Below are positions 1 through 8,517 of a DNA stretch of 40,490 bases, one piece after another. The stretch's first letter is position 1. Each line of letters starts with the position of its first letter. A program made the position numbers and the translations under genes. Origin of the DNA: JAAFHS01 sp046049665. GTDB lineage: Bacteria; Pseudomonadota; Alphaproteobacteria; Rhodobacterales; Rhodobacteraceae. Under the pieces are notes generated by a model that saw only the letters and a list, made by a program, of their open reading frames with translations, made no database searches and was not told where the DNA came from. Location of the stretch: the NCBI GenBank assembly GCA_046049665.1, contig JBJOQW010000213.1:1-40490 (forward strand), written 5' to 3'.

Positions 1-646
1 CGGCATCAAAGCCAAGGCCGGTTTCGATGCTGACCTGCAAAAGGTCCAGCGCGTTGGGAAAGGCCAGTTCAATGCGCTGGCGGCGTTCACTCACACGCGA
101 TGACAGCCAAATCGCGGGGCCATAAAAGCCGACCAGAATCATCACGCCGAACAGCACAAGCAGGTGATTGTTGCGCACACCGTTCAGACGCTCGCTGACA
201 AAGCCGGGCAGAGGCAGCACTTCACGGTACAAAAACACAATCGCGATCAGCGCAGGCAACAGAAGGCCGACGCCAACGCGCAGGCCAAAGTACCACAGCA
301 CCGCATTGGGCCCGGTGAACCCAGCATGGGCCAGATCCTGACGCACCTTGTTGCGTTCCTTCATGTCGCTGGGAAGGAACGCCTTTGCCAACCCGCCGGG
401 CATGACCTCGGGGGCGACGAAATGCGAAATGGGGGCGTTGAACGACATATCGCCTGCAGAGGCACCCGCACCCCCACGCGCTCCTGCGGCCTGCATGCGG
501 GCCTGCACACGGGCGGCATTGCGGTCGCGCATGACATTGACAAGGCTGAGGAACACCAGAAGTGAGCCCAGAAACAGCCCAACCATGATCATCGTGCGCG
601 GGTCAATGCCAAGGGCATCTGCATAAGGCGTGATGAGTGACAGCAT
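1..646 (-). CDS. tadC: TadC-type pilus assembly inner-membrane protein (3' end missing)
   Basis: This is an inner-membrane platform protein of the Flp/Tad secretion machine and partner of TadB. Translated from the ATG at 646 it begins MLSLITPYADALG, and 215 codons are visible before the window ends, so the C-terminal part with the rest of the T2SSF domain is missing. A hydrophobic segment at about residues 19-37 is followed by a basic, Ala/Gly-rich linker and more membrane segments (for example FGLRVGVGLLLPALIAIVFL). The start lies 9 bases after the tadB stop with GGGGGCC just upstream, so the two are translated together. The call rests on the position after tadB and the topology; the T2SSF core is only partly inside the window. 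Confidence 0.88.
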   Translation of the reverse strand, partial: MLSLITPYADALGIDPRTMIMVGLFLGSLLVFLSLVNVMRDRNAARVQARMQAAGARGGAGASAGDMSFNAPISHFVAPEVMPGGLAKAFLPSDMKERNKVRQDLAHAGFTGPNAVLWYFGLRVGVGLLLPALIAIVFLYREVLPLPGFVSERLNGVRNNHLLVLFGVMILVGFYGPAIWLSSRVSERRQRIELAFPNALDLLQVSIETGLGFDA

Positions 647-655
647 GTTGGCCCC

Positions 656-1618
656 CTAAATACGGAAGTTGACAAGGCGTAACAGTACGAAACCGTTCAG
701 CAGGATCAGCCCAAGCGCCAGCAGGGCCATCACGGGGAACAACGGGTTACCCATGACATCGCCATAGTAGCTGGGCGTGATGATCGCATTCAGCCCGACC
801 ATCAGGAAGGGAATGCAGGACAGGATGATTGCAGAAATGCGGCCTTCGGCGGACATGGCCTTGATCTTGCGGCGCATCATCATGCGTTCGCGCATCACAC
901 CTGCCAGCACGCCCAGCACGCGGCCCAGATTGCCGCCGGTGCCATGCTGAATGGCAATGCTGACGGCAAGGTAATGGAAATCCTCGCTGGGGTTGCGGTC
1001 GGCAAGCTTGCGGAAGGCGGTGACAAGTTCATCACCATAGGCGATCTGATCAACCATGATACCGAATTCGGTGCCGATGGGATCAGGCATGGTTTCGGCA
1101 ACCGTGGTGATCGATGCAGCCAGGGGGTGGCCTGCGCGCAGGGCACGGCCCATCAGATCAAGCGCATCGGGCAGTTGGGCCGAGATGCGTTTCAGCCGGG
1201 CGGCGCGCATGGCCGACAGGATCATCAGGGGCAGCAAAAGCCAGATGACCAAGGCAAAGGCGGCGGCGAATTGCAGGCCGATCAGTGGCGCAAGGCCGAT
1301 CGTGGTCAGCGTGGCCAGCGCAAGTGCTGCGAAGGTAAAGCCAGCGGGTTTGGCAGGCAGGCCAGCGGCCGTCAGCGATTGTGCAAGGTTCAGACCCAGA
1401 AACGGTTTGTGCGCGCGTTCCTGCGGCAGCAGAATGTCGATGCGTTCCTTCAGCTGCGTGCCGCTTGCAATCAGCCGCATGCGGCGCGACCGCGCCTCGC
1501 CATCGGTTTCGCGGCGCGATGTGACCTGCCGCAACCCTTCGATCAGCAATAGCGCGCCCATGAACACGCCGGCAAAGATCAGCCAGCCGGGGTCGATGCG
1601 TTGAAACAGATCAATCAT
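656..1618 (-). CDS. tadB: TadB-type pilus assembly inner-membrane protein (T2SSF domain)
   Basis: A 320-residue polytopic protein of the type II secretion F family. It forms the inner-membrane platform on which the CpaF ATPase acts. A membrane segment at about residues 13-27 is followed by a charged stretch, a hydrophobic hairpin at about 95-135, then the T2SSF helices, with conserved-looking text LPDALDLMGRALRAGHPL and two C-terminal membrane segments. The length is normal for TadB. Its ATG overlaps the TGA of cpaF (ATGA, 1615-1618), so translation is coupled. The next gene is tadC. Confidence 0.93.
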   Translation of the reverse strand: MIDLFQRIDPGWLIFAGVFMGALLLIEGLRQVTSRRETDGEARSRRMRLIASGTQLKERIDILLPQERAHKPFLGLNLAQSLTAAGLPAKPAGFTFAALALATLTTIGLAPLIGLQFAAAFALVIWLLLPLMILSAMRAARLKRISAQLPDALDLMGRALRAGHPLAASITTVAETMPDPIGTEFGIMVDQIAYGDELVTAFRKLADRNPSEDFHYLAVSIAIQHGTGGNLGRVLGVLAGVMRERMMMRRKIKAMSAEGRISAIILSCIPFLMVGLNAIITPSYYGDVMGNPLFPVMALLALGLILLNGFVLLRLVNFRI

Positions 1619-3021
1619 CCCACTGTCCCCATACCGGCAAAGGCTTCAGCCGACATGGCCACACCCGCCGCTGCCAGTTGCGCCATGCAATGCGGGCGGA
1701 TGCCCGTTGGCACGAATTCGCCCAGCACTTCGCCGCTTTCGCTGCGCCCGCGTTTGCGGAACACGAAGATGTCCTGCATGGTGATGACGTCGCCTTCCAT
1801 GCCGGTGATTTCGGACACCGACATGATGCGGCGGCGGCCATCGGCCAGACGCGACAGTTGCAGCACGATCTGCAGGCCCGAGGCGATCTGGCGGCGCACG
1901 GCGGCCAGGGGCACCTCACCACCGATCATGGCGACCATCTGTTCCAGACGCCCCAAAGCATCGCGTGCTGTATTGGCGTGGATCGTGGTCATTGACCCGT
2001 CATGCCCGGTGTTCATGGCCTGCAGCATGTCAAAGGCCTCGGTGCCACGCACCTCGCCGATGATGATGCGATCAGGACGCATGCGCAGTGCGTTGCGCAC
2101 AAGGTCACGCTGCGTGACGGCGGTCGAGCCTTCGGCGCTTGGCGGGCGGGTTTCCAGCCGCACGACATGGTCCTGTTGCAGTTGCAATTCGGCCGCGTCC
2201 TCGATGGTGACAATCCGCTGCGATGGGTCAATGGCCGCCGACAATGCGTTCAGCATGGTGGTCTTGCCAGACCCCGTGCCGCCCGAAATCAGCACGTTCA
2301 GCCGCGCTTCGACCACGGCATGAAGAAACTGCGCCGAGGCTGGTGTCAGCGTGCCCGTGGCAATCAGCTTTTCCGCGGTCAGCGCATCGCGCGAGAATTT
2401 GCGGATGGACATGGACGGGCCGTCAATGGCGCAGGGGCGCACGATCACGTTGACACGGCTGCCATCTTCCAGCCGCGCATCTACCCAAGGCTGGCTTTCA
2501 TCCACGCGGCGGCCCACACGGCTGACGATCTTGTCAATAATCCGCATCAGGTGGCGTTCATCGCGGAACTGAACGGGCACGCGTTCCAGCTTGCCATAGC
2601 GTTCGACATAGACGTTGCGGAACGAATTCACGAGGATATCGGCTACGCCGGGATCGGCCAGCAAGGGTTCCAGCGGGCCAAGGCCCAGCACTTCGTCAAT
2701 CAGTTCTGCCGTCAGCTTTTCGGTATCATCGGCGCGCATCGGCAGGTTTTCGGTGGCAAGGTGTTCATGCACCATGCCGCTGATTTCGCGGTGCAGTTCG
2801 CTGCGGTCCACGCGGTCAAGCACCGTCAGGTTCAGACGGCCCAGCAGTTCTTCGTGCAGGCGCGATTTCAGGTCCAGATAGGCGCGCAGGCCATCATCAA
2901 CCTTGCGGTAAGGCAGCACGGTGGCGGGCTTTGGTGCGGCAGGTGCGGCCATGGTATTGGCTGCTGGCGGGGGGGCCTCAACCTTGCGGTCGGCACGGCG
3001 CAGGACAAAATCCTTGAACAT
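1615..3021 (-). CDS. cpaF: CpaF/TadA secretion ATPase of the Flp pilus
   Basis: A cytoplasmic hexameric ATPase of the type II/IV secretion family that powers Flp pilus assembly. It has 468 residues from the ATG at 3021. A longer open frame runs upstream into cpaE, but GGAAGGA lies 9 bases before this ATG and the product then begins MFKDFVLRR with a typical Pro/Ala-rich leader. Seen motifs are Walker A GGTGSGKT (247-254), the acidic box VTIEDAAELQL (271-281), the Walker B-like RIIIGEVRG (318-326) and the His box TGHDGSMTTIHAN (338-350). All catalytic blocks are present. The stop codon of cpaE ends 1 base before the start (TAACATG), and tadB overlaps the end by 4 bases. Confidence 0.96.
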   Translation of the reverse strand: MFKDFVLRRADRKVEAPPPAANTMAAPAAPKPATVLPYRKVDDGLRAYLDLKSRLHEELLGRLNLTVLDRVDRSELHREISGMVHEHLATENLPMRADDTEKLTAELIDEVLGLGPLEPLLADPGVADILVNSFRNVYVERYGKLERVPVQFRDERHLMRIIDKIVSRVGRRVDESQPWVDARLEDGSRVNVIVRPCAIDGPSMSIRKFSRDALTAEKLIATGTLTPASAQFLHAVVEARLNVLISGGTGSGKTTMLNALSAAIDPSQRIVTIEDAAELQLQQDHVVRLETRPPSAEGSTAVTQRDLVRNALRMRPDRIIIGEVRGTEAFDMLQAMNTGHDGSMTTIHANTARDALGRLEQMVAMIGGEVPLAAVRRQIASGLQIVLQLSRLADGRRRIMSVSEITGMEGDVITMQDIFVFRKRGRSESGEVLGEFVPTGIRPHCMAQLAAAGVAMSAEAFAGMGTVG

Positions 3022-3022
3022 G

Positions 3023-4165
3023 TTAGTGGTCCTTCCCTGTGCTGTGAATTGATGTTTGCAGGCCCGCGGCCAACAGTTTGACGGCCTTTGAAAAGCCCGC
3101 GCGCGGCGCCAGTTGCACAAGCGCCTCGCCCCGGTCAATCGCCTGCCGTGCAAGCTTGGCCTCATCGGGCAGCCAGTGGCGCAGATCGTGGCCAAGGGCG
3201 GTTGCGGCATCGCGGTGAATCTGGCCCAGGCGGAAGGGCTTTTTCTCATGCGCCACAACGATTTCCACGGGCAGATCGGGGCGGTCTTCCGTCATCAGCG
3301 TGATGATGCGGCGCGCGCGGGCGATGGAGGGTACGGCCAGATCGGTGACAATCAGCATCCGCTCGGCGCGTTCCAGCACGGGGCCAAGCCATTCGATCAG
3401 CGCAGGCGGCAGATCGACGATGACCACGTCATGCATTGCTGCCAAGGCATCAAGGATCGAGGCGATGCGCGCAGCGTCAAGCGCTTCGAACGGCATGGCG
3501 GAGGCTGGGGCGGTCAGCACGCTCAGGCCCGAGGCATGGCGCACCATCGCATGGCGTACGGCCTGCATGTCCGGCTCGGGCACCAGATTTGCCAGCGCCA
3601 GCATGCCGCCGCGATCGGCCAGATCAAGGCAGGTACCGGCATTGCCCAGTTGCACATCCAGATCAACCAGCGCCACACGGCCGCCCGTGGCACCACTGCG
3701 CCTTGCGGCCTGCATCTGCATTTCCAAGGCAAGGTTCACGGCCAGCGTCGTGGCCCCGATGCCCCCGCGCGCTTTGGCCACAAGGATGATGCGGCCATCT
3801 GCGCGCGCGTAGCGTGCAGGCAATCCGGCGTGAACGGCTGGCACCGCTTGGGGCTGCGCGGCGGCAGGTGCCTCGGCGATAGCCAGGGCGGGCATGGACG
3901 CGGGTTCAGGAATGGCTTCGGGCAAGGGATCGGGCAAGGATTCGGGGCGCACTGCAGGGTTGCGCAGCAAAAGCGGCGCGGCCTTGGCCGGTTCGGCATG
4001 TGCCAGAACGGGCGCATCGTCCTTGCGCAGACGCGGGTACGGCATGAACATCGCGGGCGCTTCGGCCAGACCGTTTTCGGGTGTCACGCTGGCGGAATCG
4101 CCTTGGCTTGGGTCTTTGGCAGCACCCGTGCGGTCCTTGGCGCGGAACATGTAGGTGATGGTCAT
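3023..4165 (-). CDS. cpaE: CpaE/TadZ localisation ATPase (MinD/ParA-like)
   Basis: A 380-residue protein of the CpaE/TadZ family, which places the Tad machine in the cell. Residues 1-120 are a Pro/Ala-rich, low-complexity region with no recognisable receiver domain. A MinD-like P-loop domain begins at about 125: the deviant Walker A is KARGGIGATT (131-140), followed by VALVDLDVQLGNAG with the acidic pair D168/D170, and later VVIVDLPPAL. The usual KGGxGKT is degenerate here (Arg for the first Lys, Ala for the second), as is common in TadZ proteins, where ATP hydrolysis may be weak. It sits 36 bases after a TadE-like gene and directly before cpaF. Confidence 0.9.
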   Translation of the reverse strand: MTITYMFRAKDRTGAAKDPSQGDSASVTPENGLAEAPAMFMPYPRLRKDDAPVLAHAEPAKAAPLLLRNPAVRPESLPDPLPEAIPEPASMPALAIAEAPAAAQPQAVPAVHAGLPARYARADGRIILVAKARGGIGATTLAVNLALEMQMQAARRSGATGGRVALVDLDVQLGNAGTCLDLADRGGMLALANLVPEPDMQAVRHAMVRHASGLSVLTAPASAMPFEALDAARIASILDALAAMHDVVIVDLPPALIEWLGPVLERAERMLIVTDLAVPSIARARRIITLMTEDRPDLPVEIVVAHEKKPFRLGQIHRDAATALGHDLRHWLPDEAKLARQAIDRGEALVQLAPRAGFSKAVKLLAAGLQTSIHSTGKDH

Positions 4166-4201
4166 GTGCTGGCCCCGTGATATGCGCTGTGGTCGTTCAT
4201 T

Positions 4202-4840
4202 TTAGCCTTCTGTCCCCATGGCAAGGTCTTCGGCAGGCAGGGACACAGACATGCCGGGCATGCGCAGTGTCGCGCCAAGGGTGGATTGTTCCGAGGTCAG
4301 CGCGGTGACAAAGGCACCAAGCTGCGAGACGAAGATGAAATTCACATCGGTGAATTCGACGGTGACCATGGGCACATAAGGCCCGCCCAGAAAGCCAAGG
4401 TCAGGGTCGAACGCATAGGTAAAGCGCATCTGGTTGATCGTGGTTCCGGCTGGCACAAGGGGGCGCACAGCCGTGAAAATCTCCAGCGCGGTGGCATTAG
4501 TGGCGCTGCCTGCGCATTGCTTCGTGCCGGGGTTGGCGCAAACGCCTGCGCCTGCACGGCACAGCGCGCCATAGTCTGGCGCAAGCGCGCCCGTGCCGCG
4601 CACGTTCAGGGCGGGCACTCCGGCACAGGCAGGCGGGCGGACGGCGGCAAGGCGCGCGGCAATCTGCGTGGCCTTGTTGGCGCTGACCCAGGCATGGCCG
4701 ATGCGGCCAAAATCAATGATGGCAAGCAGCAGAAACAGAAACAGCGTGATGACCAGCGAAAACTCGACAAGGTTCGCACCACTTTCATCATCGCGGAAGG
4801 CGCGCAGGCGGTGACGCAGGCAAAGCATGTGACGCGTCAT
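4202..4840 (-). CDS. TadE-family pseudopilin-like protein (second of two)
   Basis: A 212-residue TadE/TadF-type minor pilin. Residues 1-16 are a short basic leader, then DDESGANLVEFSLVITLFLFLLLAIIDFGR, with a GxxxxEF processing-like motif followed by one hydrophobic helix. The rest is extracytoplasmic with several Cys residues (PPACAGVP, LCRAGAGVCANPGTKQCAG), suggesting disulfides. The open frame extends further upstream, but the ATG at 4840 overlaps the stop of the preceding TadE-like gene (ATGA), which decides the start. TadE-like proteins are cleaved by the TadV/CpaA prepilin peptidase in known systems; that peptidase is not in this window. Confidence 0.85.
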   Translation of the reverse strand: MTRHMLCLRHRLRAFRDDESGANLVEFSLVITLFLFLLLAIIDFGRIGHAWVSANKATQIAARLAAVRPPACAGVPALNVRGTGALAPDYGALCRAGAGVCANPGTKQCAGSATNATALEIFTAVRPLVPAGTTINQMRFTYAFDPDLGFLGGPYVPMVTVEFTDVNFIFVSQLGAFVTALTSEQSTLGATLRMPGMSVSLPAEDLAMGTEG

Positions 4841-5349
4841 AGCCCGTACACCCTTGTCTGATCGCTGACCGTGGTGTTCAGCACGGCGGCGGGGGCGGCA
4901 TTGACCACACGCAGCACCTGACTGAACGGCATGGTGATGGACACGTTCGCCGAAACGGTTGCCACGGGCACCGAGGCTTGCCGCAGGCCCAGCGAATTGA
5001 TGCACGTGAAGGATGGCGTGACAGAGGTCACGCTGACCCCGGCAGGAAACAGCGCGGCCCCGGTGATGGTGGTTTCCACGATGGCCTCAAGCTCGGTCGC
5101 GTAACCGGCCACCGATCCGCCAGCGCTGCACAGGTCGGCCGGGGCGACGCGGGCAAGATAGCGCGTGGCATCGCGCACCCCGGCAATCGCGGCCTGATAG
5201 GACCAGAACATGCGCATGGATTCGACCGACAGAAACGCAAGCATCAGGATCAGCGGCAGGCTGATGGCAAATTCAACCAAGGCCGAGCCATCCTGATTGC
5301 GCGAGAAACCTTTAAGGCGGGTGATGATCTGGGGACGTGCCATGACCAT
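4837..5349 (-). CDS. TadE-family pseudopilin-like protein (first of two)
   Basis: A 170-residue TadE-like protein. A basic leader (ITRLKGFSRNQDGS) precedes ALVEFAISLPLILMLAFLSVESMRMFWSY, a pseudopilin-type GxxxVEF motif plus helix, followed by a globular extracytoplasmic part. ATG 5349 overlaps the TGA of the upstream TadG-like gene (TGATG); a second ATG at 5343 and a GTG at 5352 are alternatives. It overlaps the next TadE-like gene by 4 bases. Two consecutive TadE-like genes after a TadG-like gene fit the TadE/TadF/TadG set of tad loci. Which of the two is the TadF equivalent cannot be decided here. Confidence 0.86.
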   Translation of the reverse strand: MVMARPQIITRLKGFSRNQDGSALVEFAISLPLILMLAFLSVESMRMFWSYQAAIAGVRDATRYLARVAPADLCSAGGSVAGYATELEAIVETTITGAALFPAGVSVTSVTPSFTCINSLGLRQASVPVATVSANVSITMPFSQVLRVVNAAPAAVLNTTVSDQTRVYGL

Positions 5350-6839
5350 CACCGATACAACTGGATGAAATCATTATAGACGCCCGTCACAGCGCCTGAC
5401 CCAACGCCGCCTGCAGTATCCACCACCTCGACCACGATATCGCTGTCATTGCCCGATGTGCCGACCGGCTCGGTCATAAACAGTTTGACATATTCCAGCG
5501 GCACAATGCCCGTGCTGTTGCCGGATACAGAGTTTGTCGTGCAGTCAACGGCAGCGGCAATAATGGTGCGGCGGTCAGGATCAGCAGATGGCCCAAGCCT
5601 GTGGCACAAGGCAGCACCGGTTTCATTGCGCGTGGGCAGCGGCACGTTGTTGGGGGCAGCACGCGTGCGGGCAGCGGCGATTTCGGCAAGATACATCTGA
5701 TAGCGCGTGCTGCTGGCATTGGTGCCTACCGGGTAGACGCCGCCATGATTGGTGTTGACATAGCTTGTGCGGTTCCAGTTGCCACTGCCAAAGCGGTTGT
5801 TGACATTAAGCCCAAGATCGCGCGGCAAAGGCGCGGCGTTGGAGGCCGGAGGATTATTGACCCTGCAGCCGGCGTTATTACCATTGCCAGTCGCCCGTGT
5901 GCCCTGAACCGTGTTCGGCGCAGGGCGATAGTCGGCGTTGTTGCGTTCGCCCTGCATCGATCCGCGGAACAAATCGAACCGCGTGTTGAACGCCTCGGCC
6001 AGGCCATTGCTTTGACCGGGTTTCGTATCAAGGCCGGCATCCGTGCGCAGGCAAGCGGTGATGCCGTTTTCCGCGCCCACAAGGCAGCGGTAAAGCTGTG
6101 CGCCATTCAGGCCATTGCAAGGGCCTGCCGGGTCTACCGGCAGGGTCGTCACATCCAGAAAGCCAAAGTTGCCCGGTCCCCATGCCGCACCGCCTCCGCC
6201 CGAGCGCAGCAGAATCTGATCGCCGATATTGTCACGCGCGCGCCAGCCGTTGTTAGGCACGCAGAACATCAGCGGAGTCACATCGCAGGCATATGATGTC
6301 ATTCCGGCCGTTGCGGCAGCATTGACGGTTGATTGTGTGTTGGTGACATTCGGGTTGCCGTTGATGGCCGCGTTTGCCGCCGCAAAGGGCGTGCGCACCG
6401 TGCGGTTTGTCACCTGCACGCGCACATAGCGGGCAAGCCTGCCATCCGTCGTCGTGGCCGTTGCCGCCGCATTGTCACTTGCGGGCAAGCTGCGCAGGAA
6501 GGTCAGCGTGTAATTGCCCGCCCCGGCCAGAATGTTGGCGCCATTGGCATAAGTCTGCCGGTCACTGATCAGACCGCTGGCCGCAGCCGTTGCGCGGGTG
6601 ATCGCATCTGAGCGGCCATCAAGCTCACCTGCCGCGGCAAGAGCGACCTGATCAGCGTAGGATTGCAATTCGCTTTGCGTGCTGGCCACGCGGCCCAGAT
6701 CAAAGGACAGCGCCAGAAAGCCCAAGGCCACTGCCAGAAACAGCCCCCACAACACCAGCACCGCGCCATCCTCGGCTGCAGCAAAGGCTGCAAGCCGGGG
6801 CGCTATGGCGCGGTCAAGGGGGCGGGGCGGGCGTGACAT
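5349..6839 (-). CDS. TadG-like pilus assembly protein
   Basis: A 496-residue protein with a TadG/Tad-like N terminus: after a basic leader comes AAEDGAVLVLWGLFLAVALGFLALSFDLGRV, one membrane helix, then the typical QSELQSYADQVALAAAGELDG. The remaining ~420 residues are a secreted Asn/Gly/Thr-rich region with paired cysteines (SYACDVTPLMFCVP, CNGLNGAQLYRC, AGCRVNN) and no von Willebrand domain that I can recognise, although many TadG proteins carry one. It lies 46 bases after cpaB and overlaps the next TadE-like gene by 1 base. Its role in the Tad system is probably as an envelope-spanning minor component; this is inferred from family and context. Confidence 0.8.
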   Translation of the reverse strand: MSRPPRPLDRAIAPRLAAFAAAEDGAVLVLWGLFLAVALGFLALSFDLGRVASTQSELQSYADQVALAAAGELDGRSDAITRATAAASGLISDRQTYANGANILAGAGNYTLTFLRSLPASDNAAATATTTDGRLARYVRVQVTNRTVRTPFAAANAAINGNPNVTNTQSTVNAAATAGMTSYACDVTPLMFCVPNNGWRARDNIGDQILLRSGGGGAAWGPGNFGFLDVTTLPVDPAGPCNGLNGAQLYRCLVGAENGITACLRTDAGLDTKPGQSNGLAEAFNTRFDLFRGSMQGERNNADYRPAPNTVQGTRATGNGNNAGCRVNNPPASNAAPLPRDLGLNVNNRFGSGNWNRTSYVNTNHGGVYPVGTNASSTRYQMYLAEIAAARTRAAPNNVPLPTRNETGAALCHRLGPSADPDRRTIIAAAVDCTTNSVSGNSTGIVPLEYVKLFMTEPVGTSGNDSDIVVEVVDTAGGVGSGAVTGVYNDFIQLYR

Positions 6840-6885
6840 GGCGAAACGGGCCTTTTGTGCAGGGAACCAAACGGACAGGGGCGCA

Positions 6886-7782
6886 CTACTGCTTCAGGGT
6901 AACCTCTTGCGTCTCGGTGCCGCGCCGTTCGACCACGACGCGCCTTGGTGGCGGCGGCGGGGCCACGACCACCACGGGTGCCGGTGCAGGCGCTGCCACC
7001 ACCTCGACCACGGGTTCCTGCTCGGCAACCGCACCGGGTTCAGGTGCGGGTTCGGGTTCGGGCGCAGGCTCCGGCACAAGGTCGCTCAGACGCAGGCGCT
7101 CGATCGGTGCATCGTCAACACTGTCCGGCGTGCGCAGCGCCAGGCTCAGCGTGCCTGCACGTTGCGCCAAGGCGATGATCTGGCCATCTTCGGCGCTGAC
7201 CTCAACCGTGACCGTTGCGGCGATATCGGGTTCATCGGACAGCTCGTCATCCGACTGATCCACCGCCACAACCCGGATGTTGCGCAGGATCGTGTCTGTC
7301 ATCAGGGTTTCGTCGTCGCCGCGCGTCAGCAGCACATCGACATAGTCACCCGGTGTCACAAACCCTCCCACGGCAGACACGGCATCAACCTTGATCGCCA
7401 TGGCGCGGGAATGGGGCGACAGGGATTGCGCAATGGTGACCTTTTCACCAAAGCCCGAAATCTTGCCTTCCAAAATCACCTCACCGGGCACAAGCGAGCG
7501 CAGCGCGCGGCGTGGCTCACCCCCCGCAGCGGGCAGCAGCGCGGCAGCATCAGTGAATGACCCGGCAGGCACCGCCTCCGCAGGCCAGTTTTGCGGAACA
7601 AGCATATATGGCTGAATCACGTCACCCCGTTTGATTTCAACGGCGGCGGTCATGATGGTGACGATGACAGGCGCGTTGGCTGCATCGGCGGCAGGGGCCG
7701 TCAACAATTCGCGGGCCAATTGGGCCGACCCGCCTGCAACGCCCAGGCCGATCAGGGCCAGAATGACGGAAGATATGCGCAT
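6886..7782 (-). CDS. cpaB: CpaB/RcpC Flp pilus assembly protein (SAF domain)
   Basis: A 298-residue periplasmic protein of the CpaB/RcpC family. MRISSVILALIGLGVAGGSAQLA is an N-terminal signal/anchor, followed by VEIKRGDVIQPYMLVPQNWP, the start of the SAF domain, and an RcpC core with GDYVDVLLTR. The C-terminal tail, from about residue 235, is Pro/Ala/Glu-rich (repeated PEP/PAP units ending in a PPPPPRR run) and may span or bind the cell wall. The start is ATG 7782 with CCGGAGCC upstream; the open frame extends 63 bases further but into the hairpin that follows flp. In most tad loci the secretin cpaC follows cpaB; here a tadG-like gene does. Confidence 0.92.
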   Translation of the reverse strand: MRISSVILALIGLGVAGGSAQLARELLTAPAADAANAPVIVTIMTAAVEIKRGDVIQPYMLVPQNWPAEAVPAGSFTDAAALLPAAGGEPRRALRSLVPGEVILEGKISGFGEKVTIAQSLSPHSRAMAIKVDAVSAVGGFVTPGDYVDVLLTRGDDETLMTDTILRNIRVVAVDQSDDELSDEPDIAATVTVEVSAEDGQIIALAQRAGTLSLALRTPDSVDDAPIERLRLSDLVPEPAPEPEPAPEPGAVAEQEPVVEVVAAPAPAPVVVVAPPPPPRRVVVERRGTETQEVTLKQ

Positions 7783-7813
7783 GGTCAGGCTCCGGAGTAT
7801 AGGGGAAGTAGCA

Positions 7814-7847
7814 TTATGCCGCCCGGTGGATATGCCGGGCGGCATAA
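7814..7847 (-). terminator. 13-bp perfect hairpin between flp and cpaB
   Basis: Arms 7814-7826 (TTATGCCGCCCGG) and 7835-7847 (CCGGGCGGCATAA) are perfect reverse complements around an 8-base loop. It begins 11 bases past the flp stop codon on the transcribed strand. No U-tract follows, so it is more likely a partial terminator or a 3' stabiliser of a short flp mRNA than a full stop. That would let the pilin be made in excess over the assembly proteins downstream. Confidence 0.7.
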
Positions 7848-7857
7848 GGATGTTGGA

Positions 7858-8055
7858 TTAGTTCGAAGGAGGCAGTTGAGCGGCAGCAGCAGCCGAAGTC
7901 GCCGTGTCAGCGCGGGTGAACAGCGTCGCCGTGTCGCCCGAAATCGTGATCAGCGTGCCGGTGCCGACAAGGATGACAACCAGCAGGGCAATGCCGTATT
8001 CAACAAGTGCTGCGCCGTCTTCGTCGCGGATGAATTTCGTGATCAGGTTTTTCAT
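7858..8055 (-). CDS. flp: Flp-type major pilin prepilin
   Basis: A 65-residue Flp pilin precursor, the subunit of the Tad adhesive pilus. The leader MKNLITKFIRDEDG ends in Gly14, followed by the G/AALVEYG processing site (Glu19, Tyr20 are the conserved EY pair), then a hydrophobic helix IALLVVILVGTGTLITI and a short polar tail ending ATSAAAAAQLPPSN. Cleavage after Gly14 would leave a mature pilin of 51 residues. The open frame extends upstream, but ATG 8055 with GGAAACC before it gives the normal prepilin length. It is the first gene of the tad operon and is followed by a strong hairpin. Confidence 0.95.
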   Translation of the reverse strand: MKNLITKFIRDEDGAALVEYGIALLVVILVGTGTLITISGDTATLFTRADTATSAAAAAQLPPSN

Positions 8056-8517
8056 GGTCAGGTTTCCATACAGAGGTTGCGATGTTCCCCGGAAAGGGTC
8101 TTCAGGGGGGGCATCCGGGGACCGAGCAGGCAACCCCGAATGACCAAAAGGTTACCAACCTGTTAATCGCACCACATCGTTCTGATTGCGCAGAAACGCC
8201 GACCAATGATTGCTATGCGGAACGTCAATTCAATCTCAGGTGGTGAAATTGCGCTTAAAAGCCACGACCCGACGCAGACCACAGCCCCGTTTTTCGCTGC
8301 AGTGATTCGGCTTAAAAACGCGCCGCATTCACCGTTAATTGTGGCAAGATTTGGAAGAAGTCGCGGCGAACTGCGGCAATTCGGCCCGCTTTCACCCCAG
8401 AATCACACTATTTTGTTGACGCACCCCCCTGTGATCTGCCTCCCTCACGGTATTGCGATTTGGTTTTTGTTAAATTGTTCGACTGATCCCTGAAGGTTTG
8501 AGAACCCGATACAAAAA
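8056..8517. promoter_or_regulatory. Divergent regulatory region between flp and the luxR-type gene
   Basis: These 462 bases hold no convincing gene. They must contain the flp promoter (leftward) and that of the regulator (rightward). An inverted repeat AGGTTaccAACCT lies at 8149-8161, about 95 bases before flp, and could be an operator. TTGACG at 8416-8421 resembles a -35 box for the rightward gene but has no good -10 box at the right distance. I see no TTAA-N7-TTAA CtrA-type site. Confidence 0.4.

Noticed and set aside
944..4180. Long open frames on the plus strand opposite tadB, cpaF and cpaE
   Set aside because: They mirror GC-rich genes on the other strand, give Arg/His/Gln-rich text without domains and lack ribosome sites.
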